Positions 21,139-32,424 of a stretch of 45,344 nucleotides of DNA are shown one piece after another. The stretch comes from Mycolicibacter nonchromogenicus (GTDB lineage: Bacteria > Actinomycetota > Actinomycetes > Mycobacteriales > Mycobacteriaceae). The notes beneath the pieces are model-generated. The model saw only the letters and a program-made list of their open reading frames with translations. It was not told the origin of the DNA and ran no database searches. Location: contig NZ_LQPI01000054.1 in NCBI RefSeq assembly GCF_002101775.1, positions 1-45,344 on the forward strand, given 5' to 3'. The stretch's first letter is position 1. Each line of letters opens with the position of its first letter. The position numbers and the translations under genes were made by a program.

Positions 21139-23019
21139 ATGACCACCGGCGCCGGCCCAGAGCAGCTGAGCTTCCCCCGATTCGACGCCCAGCTCGAAGG
21201 CGAATTCGATGCCACACCGGCCACCCTGCGCGACACCACATTCGTGGTGGTGGACCTGGAGACCACCGGCGGCCGAGCCTCGCCCCGCGGGGACGCCGAA
21301 CCGGACGCCATCACCGAGATCGGCGCGGTCAAAGTGCGTGGCGGCGTGGTCGAGGGCGAGTTCGCCACCCTGATCAACCCGCAGCGCGGCATTCCGCCGC
21401 AGATCGTCCGGCTCACCGGCATCACCACGGCCATGGTCTATGAGGCGCCCACGATCGACGCCGTGCTGCCGTCCTTCCTCGAGTTCGCCGGCTTCGACCG
21501 CGGCTCGGTGCTGGTCGCCCACAACGCCGGGTTCGACGTCGGGTTCTTGACGGCCGCCGCCCGCCGCTGCGATCTGGCCTGGCCGCGGCCCTCGGCGCTG
21601 TGCACGGTGCGCCTGGCCCGCCGGGTGCTCAGCCGCGACGAGGCACCCAGTGTCCGGCTGGCCGAGCTGTCCCGACTGTTCGCGGTGAGCACCACCCCCA
21701 ACCACCGCGCGCTCGACGACGCCCGTGCCACCGTCGATGTCCTGCACGCACTGATCGAGCGCCTGGGCAACCAGCAGGTCAACACCTTCGTCGACCTGCG
21801 CGCCTACCTGTCTCACACCACGCCGGACCAGCGCCGCAAGCGCAGCCTGGCCGTCGGGCTGCCGCAGCGGCCCGGGGTCTACCTGTTCCGCGGACCGTCA
21901 GAGGAGGTGCTCTACATCGGCACCTCCAGCAACCTGCGGCGCCGGGTGGCGCAGTACTTCAACGGCTCCGAGCGCCGTAGCCGCATCGCCGAGATGGTGG
22001 CCTTGGCAACCCGGATCGATCACGTCGAATGCGCGCACCCGCTGGAGGCCGGCGTGCGCGAACTGCGGCTGCTGGCCGCCCATGCTCCGCCCTACAACCG
22101 ACGGTCGAAGTTTCCCCGGCGGTGGTGGTGGATCACCCTGTCCAATGAGGCATTCCCGCGTCTGACGGTGGTGCGCACTCCGCGGCACGACCGGGCCATC
22201 GGCCCGTTCCGCTCCCGCGCCGACGCCGCCGAGACCGCCGCCCTGCTGTCCCGGTTCACCGGAATCCGAACCTGTACAACACGATTGAGCCGAACCGCTC
22301 GGCACTGCTGCCCGCCGGCCGAGGTCAGCCCCTGCCCGGCGGCGGCGAACGCGAGCGCAGACGAATACGCCGAAGCGGTCCGACGGGCGGCCGCGTTGCT
22401 CGACGGTGCCGACAACACCGCTCTGGCCGCCGCGGTGCAGCAGGTGAACGCCCTGGCGGATCGCGGCCACTACGAGAGCGCCGCCCGGCTGCGCGACCGC
22501 ACCGCGGCGGCCATCGAGGCACTGTGGCGCAGCCAGCGCGCACGTGCTCTGGTGGCCCTGCCAGAGCTGGTGGCCGCTGCGCCGGATGGCACCGGCGGCT
22601 GGCATCTCGCGGTGATCCGCCACGGCCGGCTGGCTGCCGCAGGGTGCGCCGCACGTGGCGTCCCGCCGATGCCCGTCGTCGACGCGATCACGCTCGGCGC
22701 CGAGACGGTGCTGCCCGAGCCGGCGCCGTTGGCCGGCGCGCTGGTCGAGGAGACCATGCTGATCGCCCGCTGGCTGGCAGCTCCGGGGGTGCGCATCGTG
22801 CGTGTCGACGGGGAGCACGGATGGGTGTCCCCGCTCGCGTCGGCCGGGCCGTGGATGCCGTGGGCGGCGCTGGCCCGCTCGGCGCGGCTGGCCTCAGAGC
22901 TGAGCGCCGAAGCGGACCCAGCGAGCCAGCAGCTGTTCGGCCGCGCCGCTGTCGATCGCCTCGACCGCCCGCGCCAGCCCGTCTTCCCAGGCCGGCAACC
23001 ACTCAGCGCTGCTGGATAA
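21139..23019 (+). CDS. DEDDh exonuclease fused to a UvrC-type GIY-YIG domain (Rv2191-like)
   Basis: 626 aa. A DnaQ-like 3'-5' exonuclease domain (about 30-210) has [12 protein letters not shown] (Asp, Glu), [13 protein letters not shown] and [22 protein letters not shown] nuclease domain follows (about 235-320: [27 protein letters not shown]), with a UvrC-like C-terminal region. This resembles the Cho/UvrC-related fusions of actinobacteria and suggests DNA repair; the substrate is unknown. The last 42 codons, 126 nt including the stop, run antisense into trpD. The tail after ELSAEAD looks non-conserved, so read-through past an ancestral stop is likely. Confidence 0.9.
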   Translation: MTTGAGPEQLSFPRFDAQLEGEFDATPATLRDTTFVVVDLETTGGRASPRGDAEPDAITEIGAVKVRGGVVEGEFATLINPQRGIPPQIVRLTGITTAMVYEAPTIDAVLPSFLEFAGFDRGSVLVAHNAGFDVGFLTAAARRCDLAWPRPSALCTVRLARRVLSRDEAPSVRLAELSRLFAVSTTPNHRALDDARATVDVLHALIERLGNQQVNTFVDLRAYLSHTTPDQRRKRSLAVGLPQRPGVYLFRGPSEEVLYIGTSSNLRRRVAQYFNGSERRSRIAEMVALATRIDHVECAHPLEAGVRELRLLAAHAPPYNRRSKFPRRWWWITLSNEAFPRLTVVRTPRHDRAIGPFRSRADAAETAALLSRFTGIRTCTTRLSRTARHCCPPAEVSPCPAAANASADEYAEAVRRAAALLDGADNTALAAAVQQVNALADRGHYESAARLRDRTAAAIEALWRSQRARALVALPELVAAAPDGTGGWHLAVIRHGRLAAAGCAARGVPPMPVVDAITLGAETVLPEPAPLAGALVEETMLIARWLAAPGVRIVRVDGEHGWVSPLASAGPWMPWAALARSARLASELSAEADPASQQLFGRAAVDRLDRPRQPVFPGRQPLSAAG

Positions 23020-23976
23020 CCCCGCATGGGCCACTATCGCGCCGGCCGCGTTGAGCACCACGGCGTCACGCACCGCGCCCTTGGTTCCGGCGAGCACCGA
23101 GCGGGCCTCCTCGGCGTTGGCCTGGGCGTCGCCGCCGAGCAACTCGCTCACCTCGGCGCGGGCGAACCCGAATCCGGCCGGGTCGAAGGTCAGCCGATCG
23201 ATGGTGCCCGCCTGCACCCGCCAGATGGTGCTGGTCGTGGTCGTGGTCAGCTCGTCGAGGCCGTCGTCACCGTGCACCACCAGCACGCTGGACCCCCGCG
23301 CGGCGAACACGCCGGCCATCACCTCGGCCAACTCCCCGAACGCGCACCCGATCAGCCCGGCCCGCGGCCGCGCCGGGTTGGTCAGCGGACCCAGCAGGTT
23401 GAACACCGTCGGAACACCGATCTCGCGGCGTGCCACCGAGGCGTTGCGATACGACGGCTGGAACTTCGGGGCGAAGCAGAATCCGATGCCGACCTCTTCG
23501 ACACTGCGGGCCACCTCGTCGGGGCCAAGGTCGATGCGCACACCCAGCGCCTCCAGGGTGTCGGCACCCCCGGACAAAGAGCCCGCCGACCGGTTGCCGT
23601 GTTTGACCACCGGCACCCCGGCGGCGGCCACCACGATCGCCGCCATGGTGGACAGATTCACCGTGTTGGCGCCGTCCCCGCCGGTGCCCACCACGTCGAC
23701 GGTGTCGGTTCCGATTCTGTCGGTGGGAACCTTGCGCCCGAAGGCCAGCATGACGTCGGCCAGCTCACCCACCTCAGCGGCGGTCGGACCCTTCATCTGC
23801 ATCGCCACGCCGAACGCCGCAATCTGCGCGGACGTGGCGGCACCGGCCATGATCTGCTCCATCGCCCAGGCCGCCTGGCCCGGGGACAGGTCCCGACCGG
23901 ACGTCAGGGCACCCAGGACCTGCCGCCATTGCACTGTCTGCGCTTTCGGCTGCGCCGCACCGTCTGGCTCGACCAC
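22894..23976 (-). CDS. trpD: Anthranilate phosphoribosyltransferase
   Basis: 360 aa; transfers phosphoribose from PRPP to anthranilate in tryptophan synthesis. Conserved motifs: [15 protein letters not shown] (PRPP site), [56 protein letters not shown] (each given in part) and [15 protein letters not shown] start at 23976; GACGAT with a 6-nt gap precedes it, a weak leaderless candidate. It stands alone, without other trp genes, and is divergent from ctaE. Confidence 0.95.
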   Translation of the reverse strand: MVEPDGAAQPKAQTVQWRQVLGALTSGRDLSPGQAAWAMEQIMAGAATSAQIAAFGVAMQMKGPTAAEVGELADVMLAFGRKVPTDRIGTDTVDVVGTGGDGANTVNLSTMAAIVVAAAGVPVVKHGNRSAGSLSGGADTLEALGVRIDLGPDEVARSVEEVGIGFCFAPKFQPSYRNASVARREIGVPTVFNLLGPLTNPARPRAGLIGCAFGELAEVMAGVFAARGSSVLVVHGDDGLDELTTTTTSTIWRVQAGTIDRLTFDPAGFGFARAEVSELLGGDAQANAEEARSVLAGTKGAVRDAVVLNAAGAIVAHAGLSSSAEWLPAWEDGLARAVEAIDSGAAEQLLARWVRFGAQL

Positions 23977-24131
23977 GCGCCGATCGTCGCATGCGGCCTC
24001 CGCCGCACCAAAGCCAACCGGAATCAGGGCGGGAACGAAGCGCTAACAGCGTGCTCACGCGCGCGTAACGGCGCGGACGACACCAGTTGGCCCCAATTGC
24101 CAGCCCCGGGTGGAGTTCTTCAACTACATAG

Positions 24132-24758
<627 letters not shown>

Positions 24759-24787
24759 GCAACCGCCCGATGAACAGGAGTGTCCGG

Positions 24788-25630
24788 TTGAAGACACTGA
24801 AGAAGTGGGCCCGGCCTGGCAACAACGACACCGTCGCCCGCCGGCGCCTGCGCCGTCGGGTCTCCGGCGGACTGCTGCTGCTGGTCGCATTGGCCCTGGC
24901 CGGTGGAACGGCTGCCCTGCTGACCCCGACCCCGCAGGTCGCGGTCGCCGATGAGTCGTCCTCGGCCCTGCTGCGTACCGGTAAGCAGCTCTTCGACACC
25001 TCGTGCGTGAGCTGCCACGGCGCCAACCTGCAGGGTGAGGCGGGCCGCGGGCCGAGCCTGATCGGCGTCGGCGAAGCCGCCGTCTACTTCCAGGTCTCCA
25101 GCGGCCGCATGCCCGCGGCTCGTGGTGAGGCCCAGGCGCCGCGTAAGCAGCCGGTGTTCGACGACAAGCAGATCGACGCCCTCGGCGCCTACGTGCAGGC
25201 CAACGGCGGCGGCCCCACCGTGGTGCGCAATGCCGACGGCAGCATCGCGCAGGCCTCGCTGCGCGGCGACGACTTGGGCCGTGGCGGTGACCTCTTCCGG
25301 CTGAACTGCGCCTCCTGCCACAACTTCACCGGCCGGGGCGGCGCGCTGTCCTCCGGTAAGTACGCGCCCGACCTGGAGCCTGCCAACGAGCAGCAGATCC
25401 TGACCGCCATGCTGTCGGGCCCGCAGAACATGCCGCGCTTCTCCGACCGGCAGATCTCCATGGAGGAGAAGAAGGACATCATCGCCTACGTGAAATCCGT
25501 TACTGAGGAACGTGATCCGGGCGGCTACGGACTCGGCGGCTTCGGCCCCGCGCCCGAAGGCATGGTGATTTGGATTATCGGCATGGTCGCCGCCATCGCC
25601 GCTGCAATGTGGATCGGGGCACGCTCATGA
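24788..25630 (+). CDS. qcrC: Diheme cytochrome c subunit of the bcc complex
   Basis: 280 aa from TTG 24788. An N-terminal membrane helix precedes two c-type heme sites, CVSCH (Cys73, Cys76, His77) and CASCH (Cys174, Cys177, His178), then a C-terminal helix ([19 protein letters not shown]). It passes electrons from the Rieske centre directly to CuA of the oxidase. TTG is chosen because AGGAG lies 7 nt upstream and the length equals the M. tuberculosis protein. An upstream ATG at 24755 overlaps the ctaE stop (ATGA) and is an alternative adding 11 residues. Confidence 0.94.
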   Translation: MKTLKKWARPGNNDTVARRRLRRRVSGGLLLLVALALAGGTAALLTPTPQVAVADESSSALLRTGKQLFDTSCVSCHGANLQGEAGRGPSLIGVGEAAVYFQVSSGRMPAARGEAQAPRKQPVFDDKQIDALGAYVQANGGGPTVVRNADGSIAQASLRGDDLGRGGDLFRLNCASCHNFTGRGGALSSGKYAPDLEPANEQQILTAMLSGPQNMPRFSDRQISMEEKKDIIAYVKSVTEERDPGGYGLGGFGPAPEGMVIWIIGMVAAIAAAMWIGARS

Positions 25631-26796
25631 GCAGCAACGACAAGACTGAACTCCCGGACGACGCCGCACTGGCGACGATGACCACCGAGGAGCTGCTCGC
25701 TCTCGGCGGCGAGATCGACGGTGTCACGACCATCTACAAAGAGCCGCGCTGGCCGGTCGAGGGCACCCGGGCCGAAAAGCGCGCCGAGCGCCGGATCGCC
25801 GCCTGGTTCCTGGCGGGTGGCGGCTTCGGGCTGGCCCTGCTGCTTGTCTTCCTGTTCTGGCCGTGGGAGTACGCGCCGCTGGAGTCCCCGGACGGCCTGG
25901 CCTACTCGCTGGCGACCCCGCTCTACGGGCTGACCTTCGGTCTCTCGGTGTTGTGCATCGCGATCGGTGCGGTGCTGTTCGTCAAGAAGTTCATCCCCGA
26001 AGAGATCACCATCCAGGAGCGCCACGACGGCGCCTCCCCCGAGATCGACCGCAAGACCGTGGCGGCCCAGCTGACCGACGCGTTCGAGGGCTCGACCATC
26101 GGTCGGCGCAAGCTGCTGGGCGCCTCCCTGGGGGTCGGCTTCGGCGCCTTCGGTCTGGGCACCGCGGTCGCCGGCCTCGGCGGCCTGATCAAGAACCCCT
26201 GGAAGCCGGTCGTCGAGACCGCCGAAGGCAAGAAGGCCGTCCTGTGGACTTCCGGATGGACCCCGCGCTACCCCGGGGAGACCATCTACCTGGCCCGCGC
26301 GACCGGTCACAGCACCAATTCCCCGCTGGTCAAGATGCGGCCCGAAGACCTGGACGCGGGCGGCATGGAGACCGTGTTCCCGTGGCGGGAGTCCGACGGT
26401 GACGGCACCACCGAGGAGTCGAACGAGAAGCTCACCGCGATCATGATGGGCGTCCGTAACCCGGTGATGCTGATCCGTATCCGGCCCGACGACAGGCCCA
26501 AGGTGGTCAAGCGTAAAGGCCAGGAGAGCTTCAACTACGGCGACTTCTTCGCCTACACCAAGATCTGCTCGCACCTGGGTTGCCCGTCTTCCCTGTTCGA
26601 GCAGCAGACCTATCGGATCCTGTGCCCGTGCCACCAGTCGCAGTTCGACGCGCTGCACTACGCCAAGCCGATCTTCGGCCCGGCCGCCCGCGCGCTGGCA
26701 CAGCTGCCGATCACCATTGACGCCAATGGGCATCTGGTCGCCAACGGCGACTTCGTGGAACCTGTCGGACCGGCATTCTGGGAGCGCACCTCATGA
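25627..26796 (+). CDS. qcrA: Rieske iron-sulfur subunit of the bcc complex
   Basis: 389 aa. Three N-terminal hydrophobic helices, as in the extended actinobacterial Rieske protein, then the [2Fe-2S] domain. Ligands are Cys314-x-His316 (CSHLGC) and Cys333-x2-His336 (CPCHQSQFD), with a disulfide pair Cys319/Cys335. It oxidises menaquinol at the Qp site. ATG start overlaps the qcrC stop by 4 nt (ATGA). Confidence 0.95.
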   Translation: MSSNDKTELPDDAALATMTTEELLALGGEIDGVTTIYKEPRWPVEGTRAEKRAERRIAAWFLAGGGFGLALLLVFLFWPWEYAPLESPDGLAYSLATPLYGLTFGLSVLCIAIGAVLFVKKFIPEEITIQERHDGASPEIDRKTVAAQLTDAFEGSTIGRRKLLGASLGVGFGAFGLGTAVAGLGGLIKNPWKPVVETAEGKKAVLWTSGWTPRYPGETIYLARATGHSTNSPLVKMRPEDLDAGGMETVFPWRESDGDGTTEESNEKLTAIMMGVRNPVMLIRIRPDDRPKVVKRKGQESFNYGDFFAYTKICSHLGCPSSLFEQQTYRILCPCHQSQFDALHYAKPIFGPAARALAQLPITIDANGHLVANGDFVEPVGPAFWERTS

Positions 26797-28418
26797 GTCC
26801 TGCAATCGGCGACCTGCTCGCCCGCCAAGCAGACGACATCGATACGCGGTACCACCCGGCCGCCGCGCTGCGCCGCCAGTTCAACAAGGTCTTCCCGACG
26901 CACTGGTCGTTCCTGCTCGGCGAGATCGCGCTGTACAGCTTCATCATCCTGCTGCTGTCCGGCGTCTACCTGACGCTGTTCTTCGACCCGTCGATGGCCG
27001 AGGTCATCTACCACGGCGTCTACCAGCCGCTCAACGGCGTGCAGATGTCGCGGGCCTACGAATCGGCCCTGGACATCTCCTTCGAGGTCCGCGGCGGCCT
27101 GTTCGTCCGCCAGCTCCACCACTGGGCCGCGCTGTTGTTCGCCGCGTCGATCATGGTGCACCTGGCGCGCATCTTCTTCACCGGCGCGTTCCGCCGGCCG
27201 CGTGAGGCGAACTGGGTCATCGGCTCGCTGCTGCTGATCCTGGCCATGTTCGAGGGCTACTTCGGTTACTCGCTGCCCGACGACCTGCTCTCCGGTATCG
27301 GTCTGCGCGCCGCGCTGTCCTCGATCACGCTGGGCATGCCGGTGATCGGCACCTGGCTGCACTGGGCGCTGTTCGGCGGCGACTTCCCGGGCACCGTCTT
27401 GATCCCCCGGCTCTACGCCCTGCACATTTTGCTGATCCCCGGCATCATTCTGGCCCTGATCGGCGTCCACATGGCGCTGGTGTGGTTCCAGAAGCACACC
27501 CAGTTCCCCGGACCGGGCCGCACCGAGACCAACGTGGTCGGCGTGCGGGTGCTGCCGGTCTTCGCGATCAAGTCGGGCGCGTTCTTCGCGATGATCACCG
27601 GCATCCTGGGCCTGATGGGCGGGTTGCTGCAGATCAACGCGATCTGGAACCTGGGCCCCTACCGGCCCTCGCAGGTTTCGGCGGGTAGCCAGCCGGACTT
27701 CTACATGATGTGGACCGAGGGCCTGGCCCGGTTGTGGCCGGCGTGGGAGTTCTACCCCTTCGGCCACACCATTCCCGCGGTCGTCGGCGTCGCGTTGGGC
27801 ATGGGCGCCGTCTTCGGACTGCTCATGGTCTACCCGTTCCTGGAGAAGAAGTTCACCGGCGACTACGCACACCACAACCTGCTGCAGCGTCCGCGGGACG
27901 CTCCGGTCCGCACCGCGATCGGCGCCATGGCGATCAGCTTCTACATGGTGCTGACCCTGGCGGCCATGAACGACATCATCGCGTGGAAGTTCCACATCTC
28001 GCTGAACGCGACGACCTGGATCGGCCGTATCGGGATGGTGGTGCTGCCGCCGCTGGTCTTCTTCATCACCTACCGGTGGTGCATCGGACTGCAGCGCAGT
28101 GACCGTGACGTGCTCGAGCACGGTATCGAGACCGGCATCATCAAGCGGCTGCCGCACGGTGCCTACATCGAGCTGCACCAGCCGCTGGGTCCGGTCGACG
28201 AGCACGGCCACCCGATTCCGCTGGAATACGCCGGTGCGCCGCTGCCCAAGCGGATGAACAAGCTCGGCTCGGGCGGTGCTCCCGGTACCGGCAGCTTCCT
28301 GACACCCGACCCGGTCGAAGAGGATGCCGCACTCACCGAGGCGGCACACGCCAGCGAACGGCGTGCGCTGACCGCACTGGCCGAGCACCAAGGCGGTAAC
28401 ACCAACGGTCACCACTAG
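26793..28418 (+). CDS. qcrB: Cytochrome b subunit of the bcc complex
   Basis: 541 aa. Eight or more membrane helices; heme-ligand histidines occur in [18 protein letters not shown] and in a later helix pair ([22 protein letters not shown], in part). The PEWY-equivalent Qp motif appears in [14 protein letters not shown] long Arg/Glu-rich cytosolic C-terminus follows. It is the menaquinol-oxidising core and the known target of the Q203 class of inhibitors. ATG overlaps the qcrA stop (ATGA). Confidence 0.95.
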   Translation: MSPAIGDLLARQADDIDTRYHPAAALRRQFNKVFPTHWSFLLGEIALYSFIILLLSGVYLTLFFDPSMAEVIYHGVYQPLNGVQMSRAYESALDISFEVRGGLFVRQLHHWAALLFAASIMVHLARIFFTGAFRRPREANWVIGSLLLILAMFEGYFGYSLPDDLLSGIGLRAALSSITLGMPVIGTWLHWALFGGDFPGTVLIPRLYALHILLIPGIILALIGVHMALVWFQKHTQFPGPGRTETNVVGVRVLPVFAIKSGAFFAMITGILGLMGGLLQINAIWNLGPYRPSQVSAGSQPDFYMMWTEGLARLWPAWEFYPFGHTIPAVVGVALGMGAVFGLLMVYPFLEKKFTGDYAHHNLLQRPRDAPVRTAIGAMAISFYMVLTLAAMNDIIAWKFHISLNATTWIGRIGMVVLPPLVFFITYRWCIGLQRSDRDVLEHGIETGIIKRLPHGAYIELHQPLGPVDEHGHPIPLEYAGAPLPKRMNKLGSGGAPGTGSFLTPDPVEEDAALTEAAHASERRALTALAEHQGGNTNGHH

Positions 28419-28438
28419 ACCGACAGGGTCCGAAGAAG

Positions 28439-28478
28439 CGGGCAGCCTGCGCAATCTCTTGCGCGGGCTGCCCGTTTT
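28439..28478 (+). terminator. Hairpin after qcrB, overlapping the next coding frame
   Basis: GGGCAGCC (28440-28447) pairs with GGCTGCCC (28466-28473), and inner GCGC arms pair too, followed by GTTTT. It is placed as the operon terminator 21 nt after the qcrB stop. The same bases encode the conserved N-terminus of the PdxH-like protein, so part of the symmetry could be coincidental. Confidence 0.6.
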
Positions 28479-29106
28479 GGTTGGTGCGGCACCGCAGTTC
28501 GATCCCGCACAGGCGCCGTCCGATCCGGTCGCACTGTTCATCTCGTGGTTGCGGCACGCGATCGAGCGCGGCGTGGTGGAGCCGCACGCCATGACGTTGT
28601 CGACGGTCGGAGCGGCGGCCGGGACAGGCGGGCCACGGCCGTCTGCGCGGGTGCTGATCCTTAAGGACATCGATGTCGCCGGCTGGCATTTCGGCGTCAG
28701 TTCAGCCAGTCGCAAGGGCGCCGATCTCGCCCGCAATCCCGCTGTCTCCCTGACGTTTTACTGGCCCACGCTGGGCCGCCAGGTCAGGGTCGACGGCATC
28801 GCGGTCCCCGACCCGCCAACGGTGATCGCCGAAGACTTCCTGGCCCGCTCCGAAGGCGCCCGGGCAATGGTGCTCACCGGCCGCCAGAGCCAGCCCTATA
28901 CCGACCCGGCAGAGATCGGCGAAGCACTCGCCAAGGCTCACCTGGAGCTCGAACACTCCCCCGCCCTGGTGCCCGCCGAGTGGGTGTCCTATGCGGTACG
29001 GGCCGACGCCGTCGAATTCTGGCAGGCGGACTCGACGCGCCGGCACCGCAGGCTGCGTTATGAGCGGGATGGATCGAGCTGGTCGACGACGCTGCTCTGG
29101 CCGTAG
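28459..29106 (+). CDS. Pyridoxamine 5'-phosphate oxidase-family protein (PdxH-like)
   Basis: 215 aa from TTG 28459. PdxH signatures: EPHAMTLSTV, ARVLILKDID, FGVSSASRKGADLARNP, LTFYWPTLGRQVRVDG, and the C-terminal VEFWQADSTRRHRRLRYER and TTLLWP. It would use FMN to oxidise pyridoxamine/pyridoxine 5'-phosphate. The family start, with an LRxLLR motif, is encoded upstream in frame (from about 28447), but the open frame from 28372 has no ATG, GTG or TTG before the TTG at 28459, and that TTG has no Shine-Dalgarno and lies in the hairpin. Either initiation is non-canonical or the gene is N-terminally clipped. Not at this position in H37Rv as I recall it. Confidence 0.8.
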   Translation: MRGLPVLVGAAPQFDPAQAPSDPVALFISWLRHAIERGVVEPHAMTLSTVGAAAGTGGPRPSARVLILKDIDVAGWHFGVSSASRKGADLARNPAVSLTFYWPTLGRQVRVDGIAVPDPPTVIAEDFLARSEGARAMVLTGRQSQPYTDPAEIGEALAKAHLELEHSPALVPAEWVSYAVRADAVEFWQADSTRRHRRLRYERDGSSWSTTLLWP

Positions 29107-29128
29107 CGGGACAGGCGCGAGGACGTGC

Positions 29129-29770
29129 TCAGCCGAGACGAGACGGCAGTGCCAGTACTTCACCCAGCCGACGCAGGTACAGCCACGGGATCACCGGCAT
29201 GGCGGCAGTGACCGCCCCGGCCACTCCGTAGCTGACCCAGGAGCCGGTGTCCTTGCCGACGGCCATCAGGTAGGTGGCCAGCCCGACCAGGGTCAGCGCA
29301 CCGCCCACCGCGGTGGCCAGCACCGTGATGCCACGCAACAGCACCCGGTCCACCTCGGCCTGGTTGGGCAGCACCGGGCGGGCACCGGCCGCCCGCCGGC
29401 CTGGAGCGTCGAAGCCGGGCTGCTGAAGCGGGGCACCGGGGGTGGCCGGGCGCGGCGGCGTCACCGGAGCCTGGGGCGGGAAGCCGGGAGACCGCGGGGG
29501 CCCGGGCTGGCGTGCCCGCAGCAGTACCGGGATGGCCGCCAGGATGACCAGCGCCGACACACCGATCACGATGTAGAGCAGGCCGCTGTGCGAACTCTCG
29601 GTCGGCTCGTGATAGCCCCGCCCGAGATCCACGAGCGCCACCACGGCCGCCACAGTCATACCCAGCCAGGTGAGCCACACCGCGGCGCACGCACCCAGCA
29701 GGATGCGATCGGTGACCTCCGGGGATTGCCCCGGCCGAATGAATCGATCCACCATGTTCCCGCCGGTCAT
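29129..29770 (-). CDS. Four-helix membrane protein, DUF2561-like (Rv2197c-like)
   Basis: 213 aa. Two membrane helices (about 22-46 and 61-82), a Pro/Gly-rich loop ([14 protein letters not shown]), then two more helices (about 140-165 and 175-200) and a short tail. No catalytic motif. ATG overlaps the mmpS3 stop (ATGA). Last gene of the ctaC-ctaF-mmpS3 strand run. Function unknown. Confidence 0.83.
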   Translation of the reverse strand: MTGGNMVDRFIRPGQSPEVTDRILLGACAAVWLTWLGMTVAAVVALVDLGRGYHEPTESSHSGLLYIVIGVSALVILAAIPVLLRARQPGPPRSPGFPPQAPVTPPRPATPGAPLQQPGFDAPGRRAAGARPVLPNQAEVDRVLLRGITVLATAVGGALTLVGLATYLMAVGKDTGSWVSYGVAGAVTAAMPVIPWLYLRRLGEVLALPSRLG

Positions 29771-30591
29771 CCGCAGCTCGTTGCCGGTGCGTCATTGCTG
29801 TTGGAGAACAACACCCTACCGTCACTGCTGGTGATCGAGCAGTTGAGTTTGCTCAACCGCAACATGCTGGTGGCCTCCACCGAACCGATCTCCGACTGGG
29901 AGATCGGCGTCAGGGTCAGCGACCACGGGATGTAGGCGTTGCGCTGCGTACGCCGTTGCCCGGAAGCATCCACGTAGGTGATCGTGATCTGGTCGAACGG
30001 CGCCTTGGTGCCCGTCACCGAGTAGGTCACCTGCAGCGGCTTCGGCGGCGCGGTCGTGGTGCTCTCCTGGGTCGTGGTCGACGGCTCCGGTGAGGGTTCC
30101 TCGCTCGGCGGCGGCGGAGGCGGGGGTGGGGTGGTGCTGGTCCGGGTGATCTCGTCCTGCACGGGCGGCACCGACACGGTGCTGCTCGTCGTGGCGGGCG
30201 TCGCCACATCGCGAGTCTCGGTGCGGGCGAACAACAGTGCCACCGACACCACCAGGGAGACCGCGGCGATGATCACGGTGACACCGACCACCCACGGCCA
30301 CCGGGGCGTCTTGGCGCCCGGCTCGGGCTCCTCGGGCACGTCGTAGTTGTCGAAGTCGTAGAGCCGCGGGTCCACCGGCACGTAGGGGCCGCTCAGAAAC
30401 TGCTCGGATTCGGGCGCCGAGTAGGCCTGCGAATACGCGGTGTCCGTCGGCACGGCGGCTGGCGTGGCGGTCACATCGTCCAGCGGCGAAATGTCGCCGC
30501 CGGCGCCCGCTTCGGCAGCCTTGTCAGCCGGCTGACCAATGCCGGAGCCCTCGTCTCCAGAGCCCGTCTCTGGGGGATTCGGCCCGCTCAT
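29767..30591 (-). CDS. mmpS3: MmpS3-like membrane protein
   Basis: 274 aa. An acidic, disordered cytosolic N-terminus (about 1-95), one membrane helix (about 99-121), a Thr/Pro-rich spacer containing eight consecutive prolines and [12 protein letters not shown], and a C-terminal beta domain of the MmpS fold ([21 protein letters not shown], in part). MmpS proteins usually partner MmpL transporters; no mmpL is present here, and the co-linear cytochrome oxidase genes suggest an envelope or respiration-linked role. ATG start; the upstream spacer holds an inverted repeat GACCG-ATTG-CGGTC at 30629-30642. Confidence 0.88.
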   Translation of the reverse strand: MSGPNPPETGSGDEGSGIGQPADKAAEAGAGGDISPLDDVTATPAAVPTDTAYSQAYSAPESEQFLSGPYVPVDPRLYDFDNYDVPEEPEPGAKTPRWPWVVGVTVIIAAVSLVVSVALLFARTETRDVATPATTSSTVSVPPVQDEITRTSTTPPPPPPPPSEEPSPEPSTTTQESTTTAPPKPLQVTYSVTGTKAPFDQITITYVDASGQRRTQRNAYIPWSLTLTPISQSEIGSVEATSMLRLSKLNCSITSSDGRVLFSNSNDAPATSCG

Positions 30592-30721
30592 TCCCGCCTA
30601 TCCTGTTCAAACCGCCACGTCACGACCTGACCGATTGCGGTCGACATCAACCACCGTTGGTCATTGTGCATCGGCAACCCTACCCAAGCGGGTCGACACG
30701 GCGGCCGCGACGGAGATGTGG
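30592..30721. promoter_or_regulatory. ctaF-mmpS3 intergenic spacer
   Basis: 130 nt between two minus-strand genes. It contains the inverted repeat at 30629-30642 (5-bp arms, 4-nt loop). I see no clear -10/-35 pair, so an internal mmpS3 promoter is possible but unproven. Confidence 0.35.
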
Positions 30722-31141
30722 TCAGTGTTTCTCGGGACCGATGTAGTACTCGAAGACCAGGCCGGCCACGCTCGACAACACGAACACCACACCGGCGGCG
30801 ATCAGCCACGGCAGCCAGAACGCGATACCGACGGCCGCCACCGAGCCCGACAGCGCGATCAGGATCGGCCACCAGCTGTGCGGGCTGAAGAAGCCCAGCT
30901 CGCCGGCGCCGTCACTGACTTCGGCCGCCTCGTAGTCCTCGGGGCGGGTGTCCAGTCGGCGTGCCACGAACCTGAAGAAGGTGGCCACGATCAGGGCCAT
31001 CGTTCCGGTCAGGAACAGCGCGGTGGTGCCGGCCCACTCCACACCGCCGGTGGCGAACTTCGCGGTCAGCACCGCGTAGATCACCCCGACCACCAGGAAG
31101 AAGGTGGCGACGAACTCGAACAGCCTGGATTCGATGCGCAT
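30722..31141 (-). CDS. ctaF: Cytochrome c oxidase subunit IV (actinobacterial type)
   Basis: 139 aa with four hydrophobic helices and the family end [23 protein letters not shown] is also typical. It is a small structural subunit of the aa3 oxidase in the bcc-aa3 supercomplex. ATG with AGGGA upstream, 10 nt after the ctaC stop, so it is co-transcribed with ctaC. Confidence 0.94.
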   Translation of the reverse strand: MRIESRLFEFVATFFLVVGVIYAVLTAKFATGGVEWAGTTALFLTGTMALIVATFFRFVARRLDTRPEDYEAAEVSDGAGELGFFSPHSWWPILIALSGSVAAVGIAFWLPWLIAAGVVFVLSSVAGLVFEYYIGPEKH

Positions 31142-31151
31142 GCGGTTGTCC

Positions 31152-32210
31152 CTACTTGTTGCTGGCTTGCGGGGCTAGCAGGCCACGGCGGCTGTCGAAC
31201 GGGAACGTGGTGGTGGCCAACGGCTCCTGGTTGATCGCCTCCAACGCCTCGGCGTTGGTCTTGCCGGCCTTGCGCTGGTCCAGGTAGGCCTTGAAGTCGT
31301 TGGGCGAGACCACCCGGACTTCGAAGTTCATCATCGCGTGGTAGGTGCCGCACATCTCGGCGCAGTGGCCGACGAACGCGCCCTCCTTGGTGATCTCGGC
31401 GACCTGGAAGGTGTTCACCTGGTTGTTGCGCTCCGGCCAGGCGATGACGTCGCGCTTGAACAGGAACTCGGGCACCCAGAAGGCGTGGATGACGTCGGCC
31501 GAGTTGAGCACGAACTCGATGCGCTTGCCGCTGGGCAGCACCAGCACCGGGATCTCGCCGGTGGTTCCCACCGTCTCGATCTTGTCGAAGTTCAGGTAGG
31601 TGCGGTCCTCGGTGTTCAGGCCCTGCACCGGGCCGACCAGTTCCTCACCGTGGTGGTCGACACCCTCGGGCTTAGAGGTCATCGCCTCCTTGCGGGCCTG
31701 GTCCACGCCGTCGTAGCTGAGGGTGTGGTCGTGGAAGTCGACCTTCTGGTAACCGAACTTCCAGTTCCACTGGAAGGCGGTGACGTCGACGACCACCTCG
31801 GGGTCCGGCTCCTGGTGCAGCATCTTCTCCTGCACCACGACGGTGAAGTAGAAGATCACCGCGACGGCCAGGAACGGCAGGACGGTGAGCCCCAGCTCCA
31901 GCGGCATGTTGTAGCCGAACTGGCGCGGCAACTCGGTGTCGGTCGCCTTCTTGCGGTGGAAGAACATCGACCAGAAGATCATTCCCCAGACGAGTCCACC
32001 GATCACCACCGAAGCGATGACCATGCCGATCCACAGCTGGTAGTTGGCCTCAGCCTCAGGCGTGATGCCCTTGGGCCAGCCGAAGCCGACCACATCGGTC
32101 CAGTCGACGCTGCAACCGCTGAGCGTCACCGCCAGCAGTCCGAGCACGCTGACCGCGGTCAGCGGTCGACGCAGACGGCGATGTGCAACGCCCTGCCCGC
32201 GACGTGTCAC
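31152..32210 (-). CDS. ctaC: Cytochrome c oxidase subunit II (CuA lipoprotein)
   Basis: 352 aa. Lipobox LSGC near residue 37 gives a lipid-anchored mature protein; two membrane helices follow ([19 protein letters not shown] in part, [15 protein letters not shown]). The CuA site is visible as His in [12 protein letters not shown] and Cys-x3-Cys in [16 protein letters not shown]. It takes electrons from QcrC. GTG 32210 is chosen for the GAGGAGG Shine-Dalgarno 7 nt upstream; an earlier in-frame start at 32231 lacks one. Confidence 0.94.
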   Translation of the reverse strand: MTRRGQGVAHRRLRRPLTAVSVLGLLAVTLSGCSVDWTDVVGFGWPKGITPEAEANYQLWIGMVIASVVIGGLVWGMIFWSMFFHRKKATDTELPRQFGYNMPLELGLTVLPFLAVAVIFYFTVVVQEKMLHQEPDPEVVVDVTAFQWNWKFGYQKVDFHDHTLSYDGVDQARKEAMTSKPEGVDHHGEELVGPVQGLNTEDRTYLNFDKIETVGTTGEIPVLVLPSGKRIEFVLNSADVIHAFWVPEFLFKRDVIAWPERNNQVNTFQVAEITKEGAFVGHCAEMCGTYHAMMNFEVRVVSPNDFKAYLDQRKAGKTNAEALEAINQEPLATTTFPFDSRRGLLAPQASNK

Positions 32211-32264
32211 GTTGGTGCCTCCTCGAGTCACAGAACAGGCCGACTGACCCGGCGGAGCAGTCGA

Positions 32265-32280
32265 ATACTACGCAGCGTAG
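32265..32280 (-). promoter_or_regulatory. ctaC: ctaC promoter region with overlapping inverted repeat
   Basis: TAGTAT (32270-32265, minus strand) is a good -10, with +1 near 32258 and a leader of about 48 nt. Immediately upstream, and sharing bases with it, CTACGC-A-GCGTAG (32268-32280) is a perfect 13-bp inverted repeat, a possible operator. Confidence 0.5.
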
Positions 32281-32410
32281 ACCACCCGGATCACCGAGGT
32301 TTGATGTACCTGCCGGTTGGCCGTCTCAGTGTGTTGACCGCCTCATCCGCCTCCCAGCTTCTGCGCAGGCCGACATGGGCCTTCGCAGTTCGACGCCGAT
32401 ACCGGTGCGG

Positions 32411-32416
32411 CATACT
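32411..32416 (+). promoter_or_regulatory. asnB: -10 element of asnB, very short leader
   Basis: CATACT lies 8 nt before the ATG at 32425, so the transcript would start within 1-2 nt of the start codon. No Shine-Dalgarno is present. Confidence 0.5.
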
Positions 32417-32424
32417 GGGACCCG

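Noticed and set aside
26658..28736. 692-codon minus-strand open frame over qcrA/qcrB
   Set aside because: High-GC shadow of two well-recognised respiratory genes; low-complexity Arg/Asp/Gln composition and no motif.
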